Below are positions 36,785-44,916 of a DNA stretch of 64,000 bases, piece after piece. A model generated the notes under the pieces. The model searched no databases. It worked only from the letters and a program-made list of their open reading frames with translations, and had not been told where the DNA came from. The first letter of the stretch is position 1. Every line of letters starts with the position of its first letter. This DNA comes from Bdellovibrio sp. 22V (GTDB taxonomy: Bacteria; Bdellovibrionota; Bdellovibrionia; Bdellovibrionales; Bdellovibrionaceae), in assembly GCF_030169785.1 (NCBI RefSeq), contig NZ_CP125854.1, positions 806,001 to 870,000 of the forward strand, in the 5' to 3' direction. The translations under genes were made by a program, and so were the position numbers.

Positions 36785-38247
36785 TGAATAACATTAATAT
36801 TGGTCTTAGCGACATCCTTCTAGTTTCTCCGATGATCGCTTTGTTTTTGGCGAGCTTGATTCCTATCACGGTAAAAGTTCTTCGTGGAAACCGCGAGCAA
36901 CACCCTCTCGTAACATTGTCTCAGGCAATGATCGGGATCGTGGTGGCTGTCGGTCTTTTGATCGTTTTCGGTGGCGCTGGTAAAACGGCGTTCAATAACG
37001 GATTGATCTTTGACGGCGTGACTCAGTGGATGGGCGTGATTGCTTTGGCGGCGGCTGGTGCTGCCATGGTGATGATGTACGAAAATCCTTCAACGACGGG
37101 AAAACAATTCTCTGAGTTGATTTTCTTGGCGATGAGTTCTGCCGTAGGGATGTTGATCCTGGTTGCGGCCGTAGATCTTTTGATGGTCTTCATCGGTCTT
37201 GAGATGATGTCTTTGGCGCTTTACTTGATGATCGCAATGAGCCACGAAGAAAAGCTTTCGAAAGAAGCGGCTTTGAAATACTTCGTTCTTGGTTCTTTTG
37301 CCTCCGCGGTTTTCTTGTACGGTGTCGCTTTCATTTTCGGTTCAACAGGTGGAACAAACATCTTGGCGTTCATGGATAGCGCGGCAGAGCTAGTGCAAAG
37401 CAGCCGTTTGTTCTTGTTCGGTATCACTTTTGTGATCTTGGGCTTCTGCTTCAAGGTTTCAATTGCTCCATTCCACGCATGGACTCCGGATGTTTATCAA
37501 GGAGCTCCAACTCCGCACACGGCCTTTATGGCGACAGCGGTAAAGACAGTTTCTTTCGCCGCTTTCTTGCGCGTGATTGCGACGAAGTCTTTGGTTGGTT
37601 CGGACCACTTGTTCGATATCTTGCAATGGTTGGCAGTTATCACGATGATCGTGGGTAATACGGCGGCTTTATTGCAAAACAATTTGAAGCGTATGATTGC
37701 GTACTCTTCAGTCGCGCACTCTGGTTACATCCTTGTGGGAATTGTCACTGCGGGTGTGAGTGATAACGGCGCATTCGGTGCTTCCGGCGTGATCTTCTAT
37801 CTTTTGAGTTACGCTTTGATGACTTTGGGTGCCTTCGCGATCACGAGCATGATGGAAAAATCTGAAAATCATATCGTGAACGTGGAAGATCTTGCAGGCT
37901 TCGCAAGACAAAGACCTATGTTGGCATTGTGCTTTACTGTGTTCTTGTTGTCTTTGGCAGGCATCCCGCCAACGCTTGGATTCTTCGGTAAGTTTTACCT
38001 TTTTAATGCAGCTATCGGCGAAGGTTTATTGTGGTTGGCTGTATGGGGTATGATCAGCTCCGTGATCGGCGTTTACTACTACTTGAGACCTATCGTTGTT
38101 ATGTACATGAAAGATGGAAACGCGGAAGTTGCAGGCCATTCTTTGAACGCAACGACTGTGACAGCTGTAGTTATGGCAGTTGCCATCGTTTTGATGGGCT
38201 TTGTATCTGGTCCCATTTTTGCGGCCGTGGAAAAAAGTCTTTTATAA
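36784..38247 (+). CDS. nuoN: NADH-quinone oxidoreductase subunit N
   Basis: NuoN is the third antiporter-like subunit of complex I. The 487-residue product has MVFIGLEMMSLALYLMIAM, FKVSIAPFHAWTPDVYQGAP, and IAYSSVAHSGYILVGIV, matching family blocks. It ends the membrane-arm gene run and is followed by a clear terminator. Genes for NuoB, C, D, E, F, G and I are not in the window. Confidence 0.97.
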   Translation: MNNINIGLSDILLVSPMIALFLASLIPITVKVLRGNREQHPLVTLSQAMIGIVVAVGLLIVFGGAGKTAFNNGLIFDGVTQWMGVIALAAAGAAMVMMYENPSTTGKQFSELIFLAMSSAVGMLILVAAVDLLMVFIGLEMMSLALYLMIAMSHEEKLSKEAALKYFVLGSFASAVFLYGVAFIFGSTGGTNILAFMDSAAELVQSSRLFLFGITFVILGFCFKVSIAPFHAWTPDVYQGAPTPHTAFMATAVKTVSFAAFLRVIATKSLVGSDHLFDILQWLAVITMIVGNTAALLQNNLKRMIAYSSVAHSGYILVGIVTAGVSDNGAFGASGVIFYLLSYALMTLGAFAITSMMEKSENHIVNVEDLAGFARQRPMLALCFTVFLLSLAGIPPTLGFFGKFYLFNAAIGEGLLWLAVWGMISSVIGVYYYLRPIVVMYMKDGNAEVAGHSLNATTVTAVVMAVAIVLMGFVSGPIFAAVEKSLL

Positions 38248-38273
38248 TTTTCCAATATAAAGACGAAAACAAG

Positions 38274-38302
38274 AAACCCTGGTGTGATAACCGGGGTTTT
38301 TT
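38274..38302 (+). terminator. Terminator of the nuo operon
   Basis: AAACCCTGG (38274-38282) pairs with CCGGGGTTT (38291-38299, one G-U), loop TGTGATAA, followed by a run of six T. Confidence 0.82.
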
Positions 38303-38318
38303 GTTATCATAGCGTGAG

Positions 38319-39233
38319 ATGAACAAGAAATTTCACGACCTCATTCATGAAGCTTCCAAAGTCGTTCTTGATAAAGATGTGGAAATCCGTTTAGCGATGA
38401 CCTGTCTCTTGGCTGGAGGACATCTTTTGATTGAGGATCTTCCCGGCGTTGGCAAAACCACTCTCGTTCAAGTTCTGGGAAAACTCACTGGATTAAAAAC
38501 ACGCAGAATCCAATTTACGATTGATCTTCTTCCGGCGGATGTTATTGGCGGTCAAATCTTTCATCCGCAAGAGCATCGCTTTATTTTCCATCCAGGCCCT
38601 TTGTTTTCACAACTCGTGATGGCGGATGAACTCAATCGTGCAAGTCCACGCACACAAAGTGCCTTACTGCAAGCGATGGAAGAGGGAGAAGTTTCAGTCG
38701 ATGGCGTCACACATGTTTTGCCAAAACCGTTCTATGTTATTGCGACACAAAATCCGCATCAGCAAACGGGTACCTTTCCTTTGCCGGAAAGCCAGCTAGA
38801 TCGTTTCCTGATGAGCCTCGAGTTGCATCATGCCTCAAAGACGACAGAAGTTAGAATTCTACAAGGAGAAGATCCGCGGCACTCGCTGCAAAAGCTGACA
38901 GCACTTTTCACGGAAGAAGAAATTTCAGAAGCTCTTGGTCAAGTCGACAAGATCATACTTTCATCGGCAGTTGCACAGTATATCGCAGACCTTCTAGAGA
39001 AATCGCGCCGTCCTGGGTTCGAAGGAGCTCCGCTTTCAACGAGAGCGGGAATGTCTTTAGCAAAAGCCGCGAAGGCATGGGCATTTCTTGAGGGGCGCAA
39101 TCACGTTCGGCCAGAAGATGTACAACAAGTTTTGGTTCCAGTTCTAGGTCATCGTTTGGGAGGAAATCATGGCATCAAGAGAGGTCGTGAATGGGCCGGG
39201 ATCTTACAAAAGAATACTCCCGTTCCTTCCTAG
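38319..39233 (+). CDS. MoxR-family AAA+ ATPase
   Basis: MoxR ATPases act as chaperone-like regulators, usually with a DUF58 protein. The 304-residue product has Walker A EDLPGVGKTTL (residues 39-49), Walker B-like VMADELNRASPRTQSALLQAMEEG, and the sensor ATQNPHQQTGTFPLPESQLDR. It is 16 bases after the nuo terminator and overlaps the DUF58 gene by 65 bases. The biological target is unknown. Confidence 0.93.
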   Translation: MNKKFHDLIHEASKVVLDKDVEIRLAMTCLLAGGHLLIEDLPGVGKTTLVQVLGKLTGLKTRRIQFTIDLLPADVIGGQIFHPQEHRFIFHPGPLFSQLVMADELNRASPRTQSALLQAMEEGEVSVDGVTHVLPKPFYVIATQNPHQQTGTFPLPESQLDRFLMSLELHHASKTTEVRILQGEDPRHSLQKLTALFTEEEISEALGQVDKIILSSAVAQYIADLLEKSRRPGFEGAPLSTRAGMSLAKAAKAWAFLEGRNHVRPEDVQQVLVPVLGHRLGGNHGIKRGREWAGILQKNTPVPS

Positions 39234-40116
39234 AAGAATCAGAACCCGCACATACATTATGCCAACACGCTTCGGAACTTCTTTCGGATTGATGTGTCTG
39301 GTTTTGTTTTTTCTGGCCGTCGGATATTCTAACAATCTCGTTTATATCTTTTTCTTCTTTTTAGTTTCAGTAGCCTTCACGGGAATACTTATAACAAATC
39401 GAAATGTCGACAGTGTAGAACTGCAAGCTCTGCATGGGGACGAACTTTTTGTCGGCGAAAAAAATTTCTTACGAGCAGAGCTTAAGAATACCGCTAACGG
39501 ATCCTCTTGGGATCTGTCGGCCTCACTGCCAAAGCCGCAGGCGGTTTCCAATAGTATCGCTCTTTCTTCTCAAGAGACGGCTCAGGTGGAAATTCCATTT
39601 GCTCCGACGCAACGGGGAGAAGTCACGCTTCCGCGTGTTGTGATTCAAAGTACATTTCCTTTCGGATTGTTGCGCGCTTGGAAGGTTTACAAGAAAACGC
39701 CGCCCTTCCTTGTCTATCCTGCAAGAGTGGGGGATTTAAAATTTCCCCAAAAGTCCGTGCAGGGAGATGAACATTTAAAGTCAGGTCTTTTCCGGGATCA
39801 TCGCCCTTATCAAAGTTCTGATCCTGTGGCGCGCGTTGATTGGAAAGCGAGCGCCCGCCGACAGGAGTTGTTGGTTAAGAACTATGAAGAAAACGAAAAG
39901 CCGTCGCTCTATTTTTCGTGGGACATGACCGCGGGAATTTCGGATTTTGAAATGCGTGTTTCGCAATTGTGCCTTTGGATTGATGAGGCGGAAAAGCAAG
40001 GTCATAAATACGCTCTTCTAGTTGGTGCTAACAAAACCGCTTTTTCGCGCGGTCCTCTGCATAGAAAGTCCTGTTTGGAAATTCTTGCCCGCTTAAATGC
40101 CGAGGACGTCGTATGA
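39169..40116 (+). CDS. DUF58 membrane protein
   Basis: DUF58 proteins accompany MoxR ATPases and are often membrane-anchored with a von Willebrand-like fold. The 315-residue product has two membrane segments near the N terminus (about 36-75), then soluble sequence with RPYQSSDPVARVDWKASARR and QELLVKNYEENEKPSLYFSWDMT, the family core. The start (ATG 39169) is deep inside the MoxR gene; a later ATG at about 39259 is possible. Confidence 0.87.
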   Translation: MASREVVNGPGSYKRILPFLPRRIRTRTYIMPTRFGTSFGLMCLVLFFLAVGYSNNLVYIFFFFLVSVAFTGILITNRNVDSVELQALHGDELFVGEKNFLRAELKNTANGSSWDLSASLPKPQAVSNSIALSSQETAQVEIPFAPTQRGEVTLPRVVIQSTFPFGLLRAWKVYKKTPPFLVYPARVGDLKFPQKSVQGDEHLKSGLFRDHRPYQSSDPVARVDWKASARRQELLVKNYEENEKPSLYFSWDMTAGISDFEMRVSQLCLWIDEAEKQGHKYALLVGANKTAFSRGPLHRKSCLEILARLNAEDVV

Positions 40117-42059
40117 AAAGGTCGTTCTTCGCACAAATATATTTTGCCTTAGCTTTCTTGGGCGCGATGCTCATGCTTGCCATTGAAGTGCCTGCGTGGA
40201 TCGCTGTTTTCAGTCTTATTATTGTTCTTTGGAAGTGGGCCGCAGAAGCCAAGAAGTGGAAGCCGTTGCCGCGGCGGTGGACCGGTGTACTCAGTATCCT
40301 TCTATTGATTCAGGTGCTTGTGCAGTTTAGAACACTCATCGGTCAAGAGCCTGCGTATACATTCTTGCTGGGACTTTCTGCGCTGCGAGTGATGGATTAT
40401 GAAAACGAACGAGATCATAAGTTTCTTGTTCTTTTGGGTTTTGTACTTGTTTCCGTGAAGGCTCTTTTTAGTCTCGATATCTATTGGATTCTTCCGTCGG
40501 CTTTGTGTTTTGCGGGCTTGTGGTTTTCACTTTTACCAGCGCATTTGCCGCAAAGAACTTCAGCGCTGGCGAAAATATTTTTGATTTCAACTCCTTTAGC
40601 TTTGATTCTTTTCTTTGCGTTTCCACGTTTTGTTTTACCATGGGCGATGTCGCGAAGTAGTTCTTCTTATGGCGAAGTTGGCTTTAGTGACGAAATGAAT
40701 CCGGGCCGTGTTGCCGAACTCGCCACCAATTTGGAAACGGCTTTTCGTGCTAAGATTCAGAACTTGGATCAAAAACGAATTCGCGATCTTTATTGGCGCG
40801 GCTCCGTCTTGAGTGAATCGCGTGGATTAAGCTGGCGCCCGCAAAGAGTCGGCTTACAAACTCCGCCAAACATAAACCACAGCCTTGCGACTTATGAAGT
40901 GGCGCTCGAACCCACGGGGCAAAATTTCATCTTCGTTCTAGATGGAACTGTGAACGTGGTTATGGAAAACCCGGTCATGCCATTGCGATATTCTCTGTTC
41001 AGATCGACAAGACCGATTACGAAAACGACGGTCTATCAGGGGTTCTGGGACGAGAACTTTGTCGACAACCAAACTCCGGCGGAAGAATTTCTGCAAACAC
41101 CACCGCTTCGGGGCCGAGTGCTTGATTTCGTTGAGTCTATTCAAGACCGCAATCTTGATGAAACCGGAAGGCTTGCTGAGCTAGAAAAATTCTTTTCCGA
41201 TAAAGGATTTGCTTACACCCTGTCGCCAGGAATTTATGGCGTCAATGACCTAGAGGCCTTTCTATTTCATCGCAAGCGTGGGTTTTGTGAACACTTCGCA
41301 GGATCTTACGCCACTTTGGCAAGAGCCTTGGGAATTCCTGCAAGAGTCGTCGTTGGTTATCACGGCGGAAAGTACAATCCGCGCGGTGAGTTCTGGAAAG
41401 TTTCGCAAAGAGATGCGCATGCCTGGGTTGAAGTTTACACGCAAGGCGCGTGGAGGCGGGTGGACCCGACAAACTGGGTGGCTCCGTTACGTCTGTCACT
41501 TGGTGGAGAAGAATTCTTCAATCTTTCAGAGGAAGAACAAAGTGCTTTTGCGCGAAGTATGGATTGGCGGCCGTCGCAAACGCAAAGTCTTTGGGGATGG
41601 GACGATCTGAGCTATTGGTTTGAGGATTTAAACTATCGTTGGACTTACTTTCTTGTTGAGTTCGATCGGGGCTCTCAACAAAGTTTTTGGAAAGGAATAG
41701 GCGCCTACAAAGCCGAAGCCATTGTCATCGTGCTGCTCGTGATACTCCTTTTTGTTTTAATTTTCCGAAGTCTTTTCAGGCAGAAAGATTTACTCAACGA
41801 AGAACAAGTTCTGTTACAAGCAATCGAAAGGTGGGGCACAAGTCAGCGTGTACCAAGAGATCCGGCCGAAACGCCTTTGCAGTATTTCGAAAAACTCAGC
41901 GAGAAATTCCCACAGACGAGATCTGTTTTGGAGATGGTTCAAGAACACTATGATTCCGTCGTGTATGCACAAAAAGCTCCATCGAGTTCAAGCAAAGAAC
42001 TGCTCAAACTCTGGAAAAAAGTTGGGAAAAAGGTGCCAGGTACCTTTTTCCCAAGTTAG
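40113..42059 (+). CDS. Transglutaminase-like membrane protein (TgpA/DUF3488 type)
   Basis: These proteins carry a periplasmic transglutaminase-type domain with a Cys-His-Asp triad. The 648-residue product has several N-terminal membrane segments (to about 180) and a core with RKRGFCEHFAGSYATLARAL, SQRDAHAWVEVY and WRRVDPTNW. One C-terminal membrane segment (about 546-566) and a cytoplasmic tail follow. It overlaps the DUF58 gene by 4 bases. Its last residues (KKVPGTFFPS) are encoded by a palindromic repeat. The stop overlaps the convergent patatin gene by 4 bases. Confidence 0.88.
   Translation: MKRSFFAQIYFALAFLGAMLMLAIEVPAWIAVFSLIIVLWKWAAEAKKWKPLPRRWTGVLSILLLIQVLVQFRTLIGQEPAYTFLLGLSALRVMDYENERDHKFLVLLGFVLVSVKALFSLDIYWILPSALCFAGLWFSLLPAHLPQRTSALAKIFLISTPLALILFFAFPRFVLPWAMSRSSSSYGEVGFSDEMNPGRVAELATNLETAFRAKIQNLDQKRIRDLYWRGSVLSESRGLSWRPQRVGLQTPPNINHSLATYEVALEPTGQNFIFVLDGTVNVVMENPVMPLRYSLFRSTRPITKTTVYQGFWDENFVDNQTPAEEFLQTPPLRGRVLDFVESIQDRNLDETGRLAELEKFFSDKGFAYTLSPGIYGVNDLEAFLFHRKRGFCEHFAGSYATLARALGIPARVVVGYHGGKYNPRGEFWKVSQRDAHAWVEVYTQGAWRRVDPTNWVAPLRLSLGGEEFFNLSEEEQSAFARSMDWRPSQTQSLWGWDDLSYWFEDLNYRWTYFLVEFDRGSQQSFWKGIGAYKAEAIVIVLLVILLFVLIFRSLFRQKDLLNEEQVLLQAIERWGTSQRVPRDPAETPLQYFEKLSEKFPQTRSVLEMVQEHYDSVVYAQKAPSSSSKELLKLWKKVGKKVPGTFFPS
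42022..42054. repeat. GGTGCC/GGTACC palindromic repeat at the end of the transglutaminase gene
   Basis: TTGGGAAAAAGGT (42022-42034) and ACCTTTTTCCCAA (42042-42054) are perfect 13-bp arms around GCCAGGT. The arms are followed by T-runs on both strands, so it may also stop transcription between the convergent genes. Confidence 0.8.
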
Positions 42060-43255
42060 ATATCGTATTGGCGAAGGACGTTGATTCCCGATTTGAATCC
42101 GATGCGCACAATGCGCGCAAGAATCGCCGGATTTAAACTGAAGTGATCGACGAAGAACATCTCGTAGTTTTGTGGACGTGGAGAGATGTAAATGTAGTCG
42201 ACTTCGGGGCGATAGTTCACACGATGGCGAATGATTTCAAGCAGTTTGTCTCTGTGCTCTGGTGGCAAGTTCATCTGCTTGAAGTAACCATCAACAGCAT
42301 TGTAGATACCGCGAATGTCATTCTTGTATTGAATGTGACGCATGATCTTTTGTTGCACAACTTGATACAATGCCTGATTCGCGATCAGTGGAATTCCATA
42401 GTTGTGAAGCGAACCCATTTCTTCCGTATAGTGATACGGTTGAATCGAATAAGATGAAATCACAAGATCGGCGCCATAATCGGCCGCCACGTGGGTCGAA
42501 AGCGTGTCGCGAATTTCTCCGTCATAATAGAAAATCTCTTTTCCATCAGGACGTTTTACTCCGTAAGGAGCAAACACCGGCGGCAAAGCTGTCGAACAAG
42601 CGACGGCATCGCTGATCGTCGCGTAGTTGATGTATTTTGTGTCGCCTGTTTTATAAGACTCTGGAAAGTTTCCGAAGATCGCTTTGCGGGTGTGATTAAG
42701 CTGAGTTCCGATAATAAAAAGACCGACACCCAAACGAGCGAAGTCGTTATCGAGCAGAACCTCTTTACGTAGATAACTTTCGATGCCGCGTGTTGAAAAG
42801 AGACCGTTCAGTTTCAAACCGTTCTTCAAAAGAGATTCAAAACCACCCGTGACTAAAGCTTTCTCCATCAAAGTTCTTGGAATGAACTTGAGAAGACCGC
42901 TTGAGTTGAGATTGAAAATATCACGGTAAGAAATCGGCTTAAGATAACGAAGATCCGTTTTATCGAAGGTTGGATTTGTTCCCGAGCCGATTTGAAATGC
43001 GTTTACTAGTGATTCAACGGAGTATCCGGCAGCCAAGATGGAAGCAACGAAAGCTCCCGCACTTGAGCCCACATAAAGACGAATCGTGAGAGGGCCCTCG
43101 TCTCCAAAATTCTGACGCACCATCTCTTTGGTTCCGCCAGCAAACTTGAAGCCTTTTTCTTGGAGGGCAAGGCAAACGCCAATATGGAAAGCCGCCGCTT
43201 TAATGCCGCCACCACTTAGGACTAGAGCCACCTTCTTCTTATCACGTATCCGCAT
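42056..43255 (-). CDS. Patatin-like phospholipase
   Basis: Patatin-type enzymes hydrolyse acyl esters of lipids with a Ser-Asp dyad. The 399-residue product has an oxyanion motif near the N terminus (LSGGGIKAAAFHIG), the serine motif GSSAG (in YVGSSAGAFVAS) and YDGEI, which supplies the likely catalytic Asp. No signal peptide is visible, so it is cytoplasmic or exported by another route. Its 3' end overlaps the transglutaminase gene by 4 bases. Its substrate cannot be told from sequence. Confidence 0.88.
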   Translation of the reverse strand: MRIRDKKKVALVLSGGGIKAAAFHIGVCLALQEKGFKFAGGTKEMVRQNFGDEGPLTIRLYVGSSAGAFVASILAAGYSVESLVNAFQIGSGTNPTFDKTDLRYLKPISYRDIFNLNSSGLLKFIPRTLMEKALVTGGFESLLKNGLKLNGLFSTRGIESYLRKEVLLDNDFARLGVGLFIIGTQLNHTRKAIFGNFPESYKTGDTKYINYATISDAVACSTALPPVFAPYGVKRPDGKEIFYYDGEIRDTLSTHVAADYGADLVISSYSIQPYHYTEEMGSLHNYGIPLIANQALYQVVQQKIMRHIQYKNDIRGIYNAVDGYFKQMNLPPEHRDKLLEIIRHRVNYRPEVDYIYISPRPQNYEMFFVDHFSLNPAILARIVRIGFKSGINVLRQYDI

Positions 43256-43428
43256 AATCTATTCTTAAGTATCGGTATTCTGCGGAAAAGGAGCAAAGAA
43301 ATCTTTTTCTTGACGATAAATCCATGACTTAGGAATGCTTAATCAGACCTTGGTCTAGTGAATAGGCATTGATTAGCCAGATCAAGGTCCTGAAATTGGT
43401 GGAATTTGAATAACTACTCACACAAAAT

Positions 43429-43456
43429 TTGACAGACCGAAGTCGTGTGATAAGGT
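43429..43456 (+). promoter_or_regulatory. Candidate promoter of the HTH/coiled-coil gene
   Basis: TTGACA (43429-43434) and TAAGGT (43451-43456) are spaced 16 bases, about 60 bases before the gene. The rest of the 261-base gap 43256-43516 holds a GACCTTG/CAAGGTC inverted pair near 43350-43390 and no other clear signal. Confidence 0.45.
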
Positions 43457-43516
43457 TGGATACGCAAGCCAAGTAGGGTGACCACCTTCCCAAAAGGCTT
43501 GAAATAAGGGGATTTA

Positions 43517-44002
43517 ATGAACGTCGAAACTCACGGTTCTTGGTTACCGCTAACGGACTATTCCACTAAGTACAAAATTAGTGTGAGTACACTCCGCCGT
43601 AGAATCAAAGCCGACGACATTAAGTTCCGATTTGAAGACGGCAAGTACTTCATCATGGATGAACCGATGGGTACCCATCAAAGAGTACATCGCCCCTCCC
43701 AAGAAAGCGACCTCGCTTTGGTGGGTGCTCATCAAGGAATGATGAAAGGTAACGACACTATGTCAGCTTCTTCAAAAGACGAAATGAAGGCTCAGGACCT
43801 AAACGCTGTAAAGGCAAACAAGGATGAGCCCATTTTGACTGCCGCAAACAAACTCCTCAACGAGTTGAAAAAAGCCTACACGCAAATCCTTCAGGAAAAA
43901 GAAGAACAAATTTTTCAGCTCAAAGACGAAGTCTCTGACCTAAAAACTTTGGTTCGCGTTCTAGAATCCGAAAACGACCGCCTCAAAGGTTTCAAACAAT
44001 AA
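43517..44002 (+). CDS. Unknown protein: N-terminal HTH plus C-terminal coiled coil
   Basis: Not recognised as a named family. The 161-residue product has an N-terminal segment (about 9-46: LTDYSTKYKISVSTLRRRIK, then KYFIMDEP) that looks like a helix-turn-helix of the MerR/excisionase type. A low-complexity middle follows, then a strong heptad-type coiled coil (about 105-158, QILQEKEEQIFQLKDEVSDL). GGGGATTT precedes the ATG. It probably binds DNA as a dimer or oligomer; this is inference. Confidence 0.6.
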   Translation: MNVETHGSWLPLTDYSTKYKISVSTLRRRIKADDIKFRFEDGKYFIMDEPMGTHQRVHRPSQESDLALVGAHQGMMKGNDTMSASSKDEMKAQDLNAVKANKDEPILTAANKLLNELKKAYTQILQEKEEQIFQLKDEVSDLKTLVRVLESENDRLKGFKQ

Positions 44003-44006
44003 AAAA

Positions 44007-44028
44007 GTGCCTGCTTGTTTTTTCTGGC
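44007..44028 (+). repeat. Dispersed repeat copy 2 (22 bp)
   Basis: An exact reverse complement of 27213-27234, about 17 kb away, starting 5 bases after the HTH/coiled-coil gene's stop. It begins GTGCCTGC and ends CTGGC. Confidence 0.7.
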
Positions 44029-44084
44029 TACAGCGCATCATCTAGACGATGTTGCGAGCGGCGCGTTTTCTTACAATAACTTCA

Positions 44085-44113
44085 TTGCCAAAAGTTAATG
44101 CATTCACTATCAA
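44085..44113 (+). promoter_or_regulatory. Promoter of the L,D-transpeptidase gene
   Basis: TTGCCA (44085-44090) and TATCAA (44108-44113) with a 17-base spacer match the sigma-70 consensus at 5 of 6 and 4 of 6 positions. The predicted start point is about 44120, 19 bases before the ATG. Confidence 0.6.
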
Positions 44114-44138
44114 AGCCCCAGAGAGAAGGGGTTTTGAA

Positions 44139-44774
44139 ATGAAGTTGTTTGTTGTGATGATGGCTTTGTGCGGTTTCGCAGTCTCTGCACAAGCTCAAGA
44201 AGTATCTGCTGAAGTAACGAACTCAGTTCTAGTTGAAGAAAACGCGATGGATGAGATCAATCCATTCGACGAAAACATCGAGGCGACTCTTGAACAAATG
44301 GATCAGGCCTACCAAGAAGAAACAGGTCTTTCTCCATTTATCGAAAGTCTTTTGCAGCCTATGGGCCCAGGCTGTTTCCGTGAGTCTTGTACTGTATGGG
44401 TGCAAGTTTCTAAATCTCGCCAAAAACTTTATTTGTACGTGAATGGCGTTCATCAACAGACTTGGGATGTTTCAACAGGAGCTCCTGGTCACGGTACTCC
44501 AAACTTTGATACGCACCCGAACGGCAGAATTTACGACAAGTACACGTCTTCAAAATATCCAGGCGGAGACTACAAAGGTCTTGGCAATATGCCTTACGCT
44601 GTTTTCATCAGCGGTGGATTCGCGATTCATGGCACCGGTACTAGCAACTGGAAGAAATTGGGAACTCCGGCATCTCATGGTTGCATTCGTGTTCATCCAG
44701 ACAATGCTTACTACTTCAATCGTCTTGTAAGACAGTACGGCATTTATAAAACTTGGATTACGGTTCAGCCGTAA
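44139..44774 (+). CDS. Exported L,D-transpeptidase (YkuD family)
   Basis: L,D-transpeptidases form 3-3 crosslinks in peptidoglycan or attach proteins to it. The 211-residue product has a signal peptide (MKLFVVMMALCGFAVSAQA, cleaved before QE), an acidic linker (about 30-65), and a YkuD domain with the catalytic H164...SHGCIR (H180, C182). The ATG at 44139 follows AAGGGG; a longer frame from 44049 lacks a good start site. It has its own promoter and terminator, so it is monocistronic. Cell-wall remodelling in predation is plausible but inferred. Confidence 0.9.
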   Translation: MKLFVVMMALCGFAVSAQAQEVSAEVTNSVLVEENAMDEINPFDENIEATLEQMDQAYQEETGLSPFIESLLQPMGPGCFRESCTVWVQVSKSRQKLYLYVNGVHQQTWDVSTGAPGHGTPNFDTHPNGRIYDKYTSSKYPGGDYKGLGNMPYAVFISGGFAIHGTGTSNWKKLGTPASHGCIRVHPDNAYYFNRLVRQYGIYKTWITVQP

Positions 44775-44814
44775 TTTCTAGAAACATTCGCTCATAAGTT
44801 TTAACGACGAAAAC

Positions 44815-44845
44815 AAAAAGGCCGAACTCTCGTTCGGCCTTTTTT
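44815..44845. terminator. Bidirectional terminator between the L,D-transpeptidase gene and lon
   Basis: AAAAAGGCCGAA (44815-44826) and TTCGGCCTTTTT (44833-44844) form a perfect 12-bp stem with loop CTCTCG. T-runs occur on both strands, so it can serve the transpeptidase gene and the convergent lon. Confidence 0.88.
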
Positions 44846-44848
44846 ATT

Positions 44849-44877
44849 GGGAAAAAGGTACCTGGTACCTTGTTCCC
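44849..44877. repeat. GGTACC palindromic repeat downstream of lon
   Basis: GGGAAAAAGGTACC (44849-44862) and GGTACCTTGTTCCC (44864-44877) are 14-base arms with one mismatch around a single T. It is a near copy of the palindrome at 42022-42054. Confidence 0.75.
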
Positions 44878-44916
44878 GTCATCGTTTTGGGAGGGGCGAT
44901 GGGCTTGAGCTACTGA

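Noticed and set aside
44112-44134. Hairpin AAA-CCCC/GGGG-TTT over the L,D-transpeptidase ribosome binding site
   Set aside because: The predicted transcription start (about 44120) lies within it, so the left arm would not be in the RNA; the stem is also short.
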